This document shows, piece after piece, positions 9,597-16,798 of a DNA stretch of 54,904 nt. The notes below the pieces were generated by a model. The model searched no databases, was not told the DNA's origin, and was given only the letters and a program-made list of their open reading frames with translations. Made by a program: the position numbers and the translations under genes. Position 1 is the stretch's first letter. Every line of letters starts with the position of its first letter. The DNA comes from Flavobacteriales bacterium (GTDB lineage Bacteria; Bacteroidota; Bacteroidia; Flavobacteriales_D; Sanyastnellaceae). The DNA lies in assembly GCA_022428285.1 (NCBI GenBank), contig JAKMCX010000238.1:1-54904 (forward strand), given 5' to 3'.

Positions 9597-11165
9597 TCAT
9601 CGGGGACTCAAGTGCACCAAGGGCACCAGCATTTCCTCCATGGAAATGCCACCGTGCTGGAAAGTGCCGGTCAGGTAGCGCACAAACCGATTGAAGTTGT
9701 TGGGGTACACCATGAAATCGCGCTCTTGGGCGAAGATGTAACGGCTCGAAAGGTGGGACTTGGGCAGCCCCACTGCTTCGGGGTCGTCGACCACAAAGAC
9801 GTCCTCGCCATGCCTCAGGTTGCGGCCTGTTTTGTAGCGTGGGTTGTCTGTCACTTCTTTTTCGCCCTGCACCTTGATGGGGTTGTCGACCTGAACCGTG
9901 CCGTGGTCTGAGGTCAGAACCAGGTCCATGCCCTCTTCGGCGGCAAGGGTGAGCAGCTCTTTGAGCGGACTGTGGTCGAACCAGCTCATCGTCAGCGACC
10001 GGTAAGCCCCTTCGTCCTCTGCGAGCTCTTTGATGATCTCACTTTCTGTGCGGGCATGGCTCAGCATGTCCACGAAATTGAACACGACAGCGGTAAAGTC
10101 GCGGTCTTTGATTTGGTGGAAATCCTCCACGAGTTTGCGGCCAGCGGCCACATCGGTGATCTTGTGGTACCCCCATTTTCCTGAGAATCCCCACCGCTTG
10201 AGCTGTTCCCCCAACAAGTCGGATTCGTGGGCATTCTTGGAACCTTTGGCTTGCTCGTCCTTCCACCACTGCGGAAAAGCTTGGGCAATCCGAGCAGGCG
10301 TCATGCCCGCGAACATGGCATTTCGGGCGTATTGGGTGGCCGTGGGCAACATGCTCCAGTGCATGCGCTCAGATTGCACCTGCCATTGGTCCGCCAATGC
10401 CGGCCCCAGCGCCCGCCACTGGTCGTAGCGGAAGTTGTCGATGAGGACAAACAGCGTTTTGCGTCCCTGATCGAGCAGGGGCTTCACGGATTCGGACATG
10501 ACCTTGGGGGCCAAGAGGGGGTCCTCTTCATCGTCACACCGGTCCATGTCTTGCAACCAGTCTCTGTAATTGGCCTTGACAAACTTGGCAAACTGGCGGC
10601 CTGCATCGACGCGCTGCATGTGCAGCACCTCGGCCATGCCTTGGTCACCCGAGGCGGACAACTCCAGGTCCCAATGCACCAGCCGCTTGTGGATGTCCTC
10701 CCAGTCCTCTCGGCCGAGCCTGTCCATCAACCTCATGCCCAGTTCTCGGAACTCCCTTTGGTAGTCGCTCATGGCCTTCTCCCCTACAAGGCGTTTTTCG
10801 TCGAGGATTTTCTTGAGGGAAAGGAGAATCTGATTCGGGTTGAGCGGTTTGATCAAGTAATCGGCCATTTTAGACCCAATGGCCTCCTCCATAATGTGCT
10901 CTTCCTCACTCTTGGTGATCATGACGCACGGCAAATGGGGGCGGCGTTCCTTGATGCGCTGAAGGGTTTCTAGGCCTGTAAGACCGGGCATGTTCTCATC
11001 GAGAAACACCACGTCTACAATCCGCTCGTCTTCCAAAGCATCGAGCAATGCCGCGCCATCGGTGAACCCTGTGACTTCATATCCCTTGGCTTGCAAGAAG
11101 ATGATGTGGGGCTTCAGCAGGTCGATTTCGTCGTCTGCCCAAAGTATGTGTGGAGTGCGCGTCAT
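9597..11165 (-). CDS. porX: T9SS regulator PorX (receiver plus PglZ domain)
   Basis: PorX is the response regulator linked to type IX secretion in Bacteroidota. Residues 1-120 form a CheY-like receiver with acidic pair DD (11-12), phospho-acceptor Asp56 in FLDENMPG, and a Thr-Lys pair in MITKSEEE. The rest is a PglZ/alkaline-phosphatase-like domain with FVLIDNFRYDQW, FVDMLSHAR and LTSDHGTVQV, which supply metal ligands. I chose the ATG at 11165 (MTRTPHILWADDE); an upstream in-frame start at 11192 would add nine unrelated residues. Its partner kinase PorY is not in this window. Confidence 0.93.
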   Translation of the reverse strand: MTRTPHILWADDEIDLLKPHIIFLQAKGYEVTGFTDGAALLDALEDERIVDVVFLDENMPGLTGLETLQRIKERRPHLPCVMITKSEEEHIMEEAIGSKMADYLIKPLNPNQILLSLKKILDEKRLVGEKAMSDYQREFRELGMRLMDRLGREDWEDIHKRLVHWDLELSASGDQGMAEVLHMQRVDAGRQFAKFVKANYRDWLQDMDRCDDEEDPLLAPKVMSESVKPLLDQGRKTLFVLIDNFRYDQWRALGPALADQWQVQSERMHWSMLPTATQYARNAMFAGMTPARIAQAFPQWWKDEQAKGSKNAHESDLLGEQLKRWGFSGKWGYHKITDVAAGRKLVEDFHQIKDRDFTAVVFNFVDMLSHARTESEIIKELAEDEGAYRSLTMSWFDHSPLKELLTLAAEEGMDLVLTSDHGTVQVDNPIKVQGEKEVTDNPRYKTGRNLRHGEDVFVVDDPEAVGLPKSHLSSRYIFAQERDFMVYPNNFNRFVRYLTGTFQHGGISMEEMLVPLVHLSPR

Positions 11166-11242
11166 AAATGGTTCAATGGCCTTTGCTCGCAATTATTTTG
11201 TGAAGGCGGTGCCAATGCAAAGAAAGACACCAAATTTCGGGT

Positions 11243-12484
11243 ATGGCTGCACGACCCAAGCTGCTCAATGACCCGGTCTACGGGTTTATACAATTGCGCC
11301 ACGCTGACTTCACCCAAGTCCTGGACCACCCTTGGGTGCAGCGGCTGCGTAGAATCAGCCAACTCGGGCTGAGTCACCTCGTCTATCCCGGGGCGGTTCA
11401 CAACCGTTTTCACCACGCTGTAGGCGCGCTGCACCTCATGCAAGAAGCCTTGGATTCACTCCGAGAAAAAGGCGTGATCATCACTGAGGAAGAATACCGC
11501 GGAGCCTGCTTGGCCATTTTGCTGCACGATGTGGGCCACGGTCCATTCAGCCATGCCCTGGAGCACACCATCGTTCGCGGCGTCCACCACGAAGAAATCA
11601 GCACGCTCATCATGAATGAGCTCAATGCGCATTTCAATGGCATGCTGGACGTCGCCATCGAAATCTTCAACGACCACCACCCCAAAGGCTTTCTGCACGA
11701 CCTGGTATCGAGCCAACTGGACATGGACCGGATGGACTACCTGCGCCGGGACAGTTTCTTTACAGGGGTGACCGAAGGCCACATCAGCTCGGAGCGCATT
11801 ATCCGCATGCTCAATGTCCACGAAGGACGGCTCGTTGTGGAAGAGAAGGGCATCTACTCCATCGAGAAATTCATCATCTCGCGCCGCCTGATGTACTGGC
11901 AGGTCTATTTGCACAAAACTGTGCTCTCTGCAGAATGGATGATGATGCGCATCCTAGAACGGGCAGGAGAAATTGCCCGCCGCGGCACAGACGTTTGGGC
12001 CACCCCCGCCATTGCTCCATTTCTGTATGAAGACCTCGATCGGGCGCGGTTCATTGCCGATCCTGAAGTCTTGGCCCGGTTCTGTTCTATTGATGACAAC
12101 GACGTCATGTGCTGCATCAAAGCGTGGCAGCACCACGAAGACGTTGTGTTGTCAGAACTGTGTCAGCGGTTGACCGAGCGGCGCCTGTTCAAGATTGAAC
12201 TTCGCGACCAGCCGTTTGACCAAAACGACATCGCAGAGCGCCTGCAATCTGTGAGTGAAGCCTTTGGCATCGGCATGGAAGAGGCTTCCTACTTCGTCTT
12301 GCACGATAGGATTGACAACCGCGCATATTCTACGGCGTCCAATGGCATTAGCATGTTGTACAAAGACGGTTCAGTTCAAGATGTAGCGGCTGCATCAGAC
12401 CACTTGAACCTGAGTGCGCTGAGCATGACGGTGGAGCGGCATTTCCTGGCTTATCCCAAGGAAATACCGCCCCGTCCGCAATGA
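11243..12484 (+). CDS. HD-domain phosphohydrolase (dNTPase-like family)
   Basis: The 413-residue protein has the H...HD...D metal-binding pattern: NRFHHAVGALHL, then LLHDVGHGPFSHALEH, then SSQLDMDRMDYL. This is the layout of the dGTPase-like/SAMHD1-related proteins widespread in Bacteroidota. The substrate cannot be fixed from sequence; deoxynucleotide triphosphates are the usual proposal. It is divergent from porX with a 77-base shared upstream region, in which TATTTTG (11194-11200) is a possible -7 box. Its stop touches the stop of rng with no gap. Confidence 0.85.
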   Translation: MAARPKLLNDPVYGFIQLRHADFTQVLDHPWVQRLRRISQLGLSHLVYPGAVHNRFHHAVGALHLMQEALDSLREKGVIITEEEYRGACLAILLHDVGHGPFSHALEHTIVRGVHHEEISTLIMNELNAHFNGMLDVAIEIFNDHHPKGFLHDLVSSQLDMDRMDYLRRDSFFTGVTEGHISSERIIRMLNVHEGRLVVEEKGIYSIEKFIISRRLMYWQVYLHKTVLSAEWMMMRILERAGEIARRGTDVWATPAIAPFLYEDLDRARFIADPEVLARFCSIDDNDVMCCIKAWQHHEDVVLSELCQRLTERRLFKIELRDQPFDQNDIAERLQSVSEAFGIGMEEASYFVLHDRIDNRAYSTASNGISMLYKDGSVQDVAAASDHLNLSALSMTVERHFLAYPKEIPPRPQ

Positions 12485-14032
12485 TTACAGCGCGATCTCC
12501 TCTCCGTTTCCGTCGTAGAGGTGATGCTCGAGCAACTCCATAGATGAGTTGGCTTCGACGTGGATTTTCATCCCAAAGGACTTCTTCCACGATTTGAGTT
12601 GGTTGTTCCAGAACCCTTTGGTGATGTATGCTTCCACCATGGGGTGCAAGATGAGGGTGGACTCCCCCAAACCTCGGTCGGCTGCTGCCTGAAGGGCTGC
12701 CTCTATGCCGTCCGTCACCAAAATACTGGCCGTCACCTTGCCCGTTCCGTTGCAGGATGGGCATTCTTCGGCGGTTTTGATGTCCGTTACAGGACGAACG
12801 CGCTGACGGGTGATCTCAACAACGCCAAATCGGCTGGGCGCCAGCACGTTGTGCTTGGCTTTGTCCGGCTTCATGGACTTGCGCAGTGCTTCGGTCAATT
12901 GACGGCGGTTCGCCGTCTCACCCATGTCGATGAAGTCGACACAGATGATGCCTCCCATGTCACGCAGGCGCAACAAACGGGCAATTTCCGTGGCACATTC
13001 GAGGTTGGTGGCGGTCGCGTTTTCCTCTTGTGAGGTCGCACCCGCTTTCCTTCCTCCCGAGTTCACGTCAATGACGTGCATGGCCTCCGTGTGCTCAACA
13101 ATCAAATAAGCACCACTCCGCAAATTCACCTGGCGGCCGAAGCTCGCCTTGATCATGCGGTGCACACCACGGTCGTCAAAGACGTCCTTGGCTTTTGACT
13201 CTTTGACAATGTCCACTTTGTCCGGGGCAATGCCAGCGAGGAATTCCCTCACCTCGTTTGCCACGTCTGCGTCGTTGACCAAGATTTGAGAAAAATCAGG
13301 CGTGAGCAGGTCCCTCAAGAGGGAGCTGGTCTTGTTGATTTCTCCCAAGACACGTTGCCTGGGTTTAGCGTTTCGCAGGTTGGAGTGCAACTCCTTCCAA
13401 CGTTGGCTCAATTCTTCGAGATCGGAATGCAGGTCTGCAGCTCCCTTTTCCTGGGCTACAGTTCTGACGATGATCCCGCAGTTCTCCGGACGGATGCTTT
13501 GCAGCAACACCCTGAGGCGTTTGCGCTCGCTTTCCTTCTGGATGCGTTGACTGATGCTGATCTTGCTCGAAAACGGGACCAGCACGAGGTACCTTCCTGC
13601 CAGGGTCACCTCGGCTGTGAGCCGGGGGCCTTTGGTAGAAATGGCCTCTTTCGCGACCTGCACAAGCACATTTTGGCTTGCGGAGACCACGTCTTTCATG
13701 TTGCCCTTTTTGTCGATGTCTCCTTCCAACTTGAAGTTGGTCAGATCACCGCTCTGTTGCGTCCCTTTGACAGAACGTTGGGCATACTTCTTGAAACTTC
13801 GGTACTGCGGACCCAAATCGAGATAGTGAAGAAAGGCATCCTTTGGATGTCCTATGTCCACAAATCCAGCGTTGAGACTGGGCAGCACCTTCTTGACCCG
13901 ACCGAGGTAAATGTCCCCGACCGCATAGTCCTGGTTGCCTTTGTCCTCGTGGAGTTCGACCAAATGGCCGTCTTCCAACATGGCAATACGCAATCCTGAC
14001 TTGGTCTTGTTGATGACCAGTTCGATGTTCAC
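12485..14032 (-). CDS. rng: Ribonuclease E/G family protein
   Basis: The 515-residue endoribonuclease acts in rRNA maturation and RNA decay. An S1-like RNA-binding part at the N-terminus (YLGRVKKVLPSLNAGFVDIG) is followed by the catalytic domain with HVIDVNSGG and GGIICVDFIDM, whose Asp residues bind magnesium. The zinc-link region shows CPSCNGTG. The length matches RNase G rather than RNase E, with no long C-terminal scaffold. The start is GTG at 14032, because an in-frame TGA lies two codons upstream. It closes the HU-TPR-micro-protein-rng minus-strand cluster. Confidence 0.93.
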   Translation of the reverse strand: MNIELVINKTKSGLRIAMLEDGHLVELHEDKGNQDYAVGDIYLGRVKKVLPSLNAGFVDIGHPKDAFLHYLDLGPQYRSFKKYAQRSVKGTQQSGDLTNFKLEGDIDKKGNMKDVVSASQNVLVQVAKEAISTKGPRLTAEVTLAGRYLVLVPFSSKISISQRIQKESERKRLRVLLQSIRPENCGIIVRTVAQEKGAADLHSDLEELSQRWKELHSNLRNAKPRQRVLGEINKTSSLLRDLLTPDFSQILVNDADVANEVREFLAGIAPDKVDIVKESKAKDVFDDRGVHRMIKASFGRQVNLRSGAYLIVEHTEAMHVIDVNSGGRKAGATSQEENATATNLECATEIARLLRLRDMGGIICVDFIDMGETANRRQLTEALRKSMKPDKAKHNVLAPSRFGVVEITRQRVRPVTDIKTAEECPSCNGTGKVTASILVTDGIEAALQAAADRGLGESTLILHPMVEAYITKGFWNNQLKSWKKSFGMKIHVEANSSMELLEHHLYDGNGEEIAL

Positions 14033-14096
14033 GCGTCAATACATGACGATGGTGGTCAGCGAAGCGGAAAGGCTCCCGGTTCCACCATCTGTTGCG

Positions 14097-14189
14097 TCAC
14101 TTCTTCTTCTTGTGACGGTTCTTACGTAGACGCTTCTTCTTCTTGTGCACGGCCATCTTATGGCGCTTGCGCTTCTTTCCACTAGGCAT
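14097..14189 (-). CDS. AURKAIP1/COX24-domain micro-protein
   Basis: A 30-residue protein starts with ATG at 14187-14189, reads MPSGKKRKRHKMAV and ends in a run of Lys after RKNRH. More than half of the residues are Lys or Arg. It matches the tiny basic AURKAIP1/COX24 (DUF1713) proteins annotated across Bacteroidota, related to the mitochondrial small-subunit protein mS38, so a ribosomal role is likely but inferred. It lies between the TPR gene (12-base gap) and rng (64-base gap), in the same orientation. Confidence 0.85.
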   Translation of the reverse strand: MPSGKKRKRHKMAVHKKKKRLRKNRHKKKK

Positions 14190-14201
14190 GGGAAGGGGGG
14201 T

Positions 14202-14822
14202 TTAGGAGTTCGTTGAATTTTCTTCGAGGAGGAGGATCCGTTGTTTGACCGCTTCCTCGATTACGGTATCCGGGGAAAGCGGCAAAAACCGCTTGTAACT
14301 GGAAAGCGCCAAGCCCGGATTTCCCAGACGCTCATGGCATTGGGCTTGGAAAAACCAAGCATTGTGTGCTGCGCTGTCCACGACGAGCGCTCGCTCGAAA
14401 TGGATCAGGGCATCGGCGGGAGAATCGCCGTCCAATTCCAGCATGCCGAGCTGGATCAGAGGTTCGGACCGTTCGGGAGCAAGCTCGATGGCCTGCACAA
14501 AGCGCTCACGGGCTTTGTCGAATTGTCCGGATTGAATGCTGAAGCGACCGAGTTCGATCACAGCATCCACATTGGGTGGTTCCTCTTCAGCCAAAGCTTT
14601 CAAAGCCAAGATGCCGGCCATGGGGTTCGGGCCGTTTACTTGGTCAATGGCCGCTTGAACGGGGTCTATTTCGATGCCCTCCTCCAATGATGTTGGAATA
14701 GGATCGGCAGAATAGGCCTCCGGAGAACGGGGAACCACTTGCCAAACCAACACCGCCAGAAGCACGCACAAGCCTCCTATGATCAGGGGGATGGTGCGGT
14801 TATTTGACGGTGCGTTTGACAT
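14202..14822 (-). CDS. Membrane-anchored TPR protein
   Basis: This 206-residue protein has one N-terminal membrane segment (IPLIIGGLCVLLAVLVWQVV, about residues 11-30), then a short acidic linker and three to four tetratricopeptide repeats (for example NVDAVIELGRFSIQSGQFDKA). The TPR part should face the periplasm if the positive-inside rule holds weakly here; the N-terminus has only one Arg. TPR proteins scaffold complexes, and the partner is unknown. It lies 12 bases downstream of the HU gene, suggesting cotranscription. Confidence 0.75.
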   Translation of the reverse strand: MSNAPSNNRTIPLIIGGLCVLLAVLVWQVVPRSPEAYSADPIPTSLEEGIEIDPVQAAIDQVNGPNPMAGILALKALAEEEPPNVDAVIELGRFSIQSGQFDKARERFVQAIELAPERSEPLIQLGMLELDGDSPADALIHFERALVVDSAAHNAWFFQAQCHERLGNPGLALSSYKRFLPLSPDTVIEEAVKQRILLLEENSTNS

Positions 14823-14834
14823 GAATTGGATGTG

Positions 14835-15140
14835 TCAGCTCGCTGACACTTTGGTCTTTACATTCTCCATAAAGCTCTTAGCTGGCTTGAAGGAGGGGAT
14901 GTTATGGGCTGGAATCTCAATGGTCTTGTTCTTGAGGATGTCCCGTCCGGTCTTCTTTGCGCGTCGCTTGATCACGAAGCTTCCGAAACCGCGGAGGTAG
15001 ACATTGTGTCCATTCTCCAGGGAGTCCCTTACTGATTCCATGAAAGCCTCCACCGTCACCTGGACGTCTTGGCGTTCAATTCCCGTCTTGTCAGAAATGC
15101 GGCCTACGAGATCCGCTTTTGTCATCTTATTGTCAGTCAC
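14835..15140 (-). CDS. HU/IHF-family DNA-binding protein
   Basis: This 101-residue histone-like protein bends and compacts DNA as a dimer. It shows the HU fold sequence with TKADLV, GFGSF at the start of the DNA-grasping arm, and the arm itself with GRDILKNKTIEIPAHNIPSFKP. The helix-rich C-terminus ends SFMENVKTK. The start may be 15140 (MTDNKMTKADL) or 15125 (MTKADL). A TATTTTTG box 53 bases upstream is a plausible promoter. It is the first gene of the minus-strand cluster ending in rng and is divergent from mutY. Confidence 0.93.
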   Translation of the reverse strand: MTDNKMTKADLVGRISDKTGIERQDVQVTVEAFMESVRDSLENGHNVYLRGFGSFVIKRRAKKTGRDILKNKTIEIPAHNIPSFKPAKSFMENVKTKVSAS

Positions 15141-15193
15141 CTTGCTGGATGATTATGAGATTCAATGATTTGGAATTCCATTCATTGGGCCGG

Positions 15194-15201
15194 CAAAAAT
15201 A
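15194..15201 (-). promoter_or_regulatory. Candidate -7 promoter element for the HU gene
   Basis: TATTTTTG (minus strand) is a perfect match to the Bacteroidota TAnnTTTG box, about 54 bases before the HU start. No clear TTG-type -33 box is at the usual distance. Confidence 0.45.
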
Positions 15202-15255
15202 GGACATGGATGGGAGACCTCATGACCCCATCTTGCCAACGATAAATCTTTCCGC

Positions 15256-16323
15256 TTGAGCACGCCCCACCGTTTGACCTCATTGTTGCTGAATTGGTAC
15301 AGCAAAAACGCCCGGCCTTTGCCTTGGAGAACCGCCCCAAAGCCCTACCCTACGTGGCTTTCTGAGGTTATCCTACAACAAACCCGGGTGGACCAAGGCA
15401 CCGCATATTGGGAACGGTTCATGGCTGCATTTCCAACGGTGCAAGACCTCGCCGCAGCAGAAACTGACCAAGTCATGGCCCTTTGGAAGGGCTTGGGCTA
15501 TTACAGCAGGGCCAGAAATCTGCACAATGCGGCACGGCTCATCGTGAACGAAAAAGGTGGTGTTTTGCCCCAAAACGCCAAAGAATGGACCGCCTTGCCC
15601 GGTGTTGGTCCCTATACCGCTGCCGCGATTTCGAGCATTTGTTTCGGAGAGCCTGTGCCCGTGGTCGATGGCAATGTGCAGCGCGTCATGTCTCGGCTGT
15701 TTGACATCGAGCATGCGGTGGACCGAAAAGCAGGCAAGCAATCCGTCGATGAAGCCTGCCAGCTGCTCCTCGACCACACCGATCCTGGCAGCTCCAACCA
15801 AGCGTGGATGGAACTTGGAGCCTTGGTCTGCGCGCCCAAAGCGCCCCTCTGTGCCGAATGCCCGCTGGTCGATGGTTGCTTGGCCCACGCGCGCAAAACC
15901 GTACTTCAACGTCCTGTCAAGCAGCCCAAAAAGCCGGCACTGGCCGTTGAGGTCATTTTTTCGATTGCGCTGCGCAACGGGCCCGGAGCCGCACTCCAGT
16001 GGTGGGTGGAGCGGCGTCCAGATACTGGCATTTGGTCCCAGCTGGAGGCGTTTCCCTGTGAAATGATCCCGCAATCCTCAGAAAAACAGGCTGCCGAAAA
16101 AGTGGGCCTCTTTGCAGAACAGACGGACCCAGAGGAACGGTTTGGGCCCGTGAAACACATCCTCACGCACCGACGGATGACCGCCTACTTTGAAACCGTG
16201 CGCGCTCCTTCCGAGAAGGAAACGCCAGGCCGATGGGTGGATGTAGATTCTGGCGATGCCAACTGGCCCCGGCTCATCGACAAGGTTCTTCCCGAGCTTC
16301 GGTCTTGGATTGTGAAGAATTGA
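15256..16323 (+). CDS. mutY: A/G-specific adenine glycosylase MutY
   Basis: MutY (355 residues) removes adenine mispaired with 8-oxoguanine. The catalytic Glu is residue 37 in SEVILQQTRVDQ and the catalytic Asp is residue 138 in VPVVDGNVQRV. The HhH motif lies around LPGVGPYTAAAI, and the iron-sulfur cluster ligands are Cys192, Cys199, Cys202 and Cys208 (Cx6Cx2Cx5C). The C-terminal domain is the NUDIX-like 8-oxoG reader, with HILTHRRM. The start is TTG at 15256, giving the family-typical length. It is divergent from the HU gene. Confidence 0.95.
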   Translation: MSTPHRLTSLLLNWYSKNARPLPWRTAPKPYPTWLSEVILQQTRVDQGTAYWERFMAAFPTVQDLAAAETDQVMALWKGLGYYSRARNLHNAARLIVNEKGGVLPQNAKEWTALPGVGPYTAAAISSICFGEPVPVVDGNVQRVMSRLFDIEHAVDRKAGKQSVDEACQLLLDHTDPGSSNQAWMELGALVCAPKAPLCAECPLVDGCLAHARKTVLQRPVKQPKKPALAVEVIFSIALRNGPGAALQWWVERRPDTGIWSQLEAFPCEMIPQSSEKQAAEKVGLFAEQTDPEERFGPVKHILTHRRMTAYFETVRAPSEKETPGRWVDVDSGDANWPRLIDKVLPELRSWIVKN

Positions 16324-16357
16324 GGTTTTTGGAAAACGCCACTCGCAGCGCCTTCGG

Positions 16358-16365
16358 TACTTTGC
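16358..16365 (+). promoter_or_regulatory. Candidate -7 element before ssb
   Basis: GTACTTTG lies just before CATCC and the ssb start. It resembles the TATCTTTGCAATCC context in front of the PpiD gene, though one spacer base is missing relative to TAnnTTTG. If used, the leader would be very short. Confidence 0.25.
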
Positions 16366-16369
16366 ATCC

Positions 16370-16795
16370 ATGCCCGGATTGAACAAAGTCATGCTCATTG
16401 GCCACCTCGGCAAGCCACCTGCCTTGCGCTGGCTGGAAAGTGGGCAAGCCTTGTGCAAGCTGTCTTTGGCGACTTCCGAGCGCTACAAAGACCATGAGGG
16501 CAACAGCCACGAACGCACAGAATGGCACCAAGTCGTTTTGTGGCGAGAACTGGCAGAAATTGCCGATCGCTATCTGACCACGGGCCAAAAGGTTTACATC
16601 GAAGGGCGTTTGCGCACCCGCACTTGGCAGGATGCCAACGGCACAGAGCACCGTTCCACAGAGGTGATCGCAGACAGAATGGAAATGTTGTCCCCCAAAG
16701 GCGACTCCGAATCAGACCCAAGCGCCAAGGAGGCCAGTCCAACAGAGCAGAAACCCGGACCATTCCACATGGATGCCTCCAAGCTGCCCTTTTGA
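16370..16795 (+). CDS. ssb: Single-stranded DNA-binding protein
   Basis: The 141-residue SSB has an OB fold from LNKVMLIGHLGKPP through about residue 105, with the WHQVVLW and YIEGRLRTRTW strands. A short disordered acidic linker follows, and the tip ends DASKLPF. The LPF end used to recruit repair partners is kept, but the usual run of Asp before it is weak. gldE begins 3 bases after the stop, so the two are translationally close, as in other Bacteroidota. Confidence 0.93.
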   Translation: MPGLNKVMLIGHLGKPPALRWLESGQALCKLSLATSERYKDHEGNSHERTEWHQVVLWRELAEIADRYLTTGQKVYIEGRLRTRTWQDANGTEHRSTEVIADRMEMLSPKGDSESDPSAKEASPTEQKPGPFHMDASKLPF

Positions 16796-16798
16796 CCC

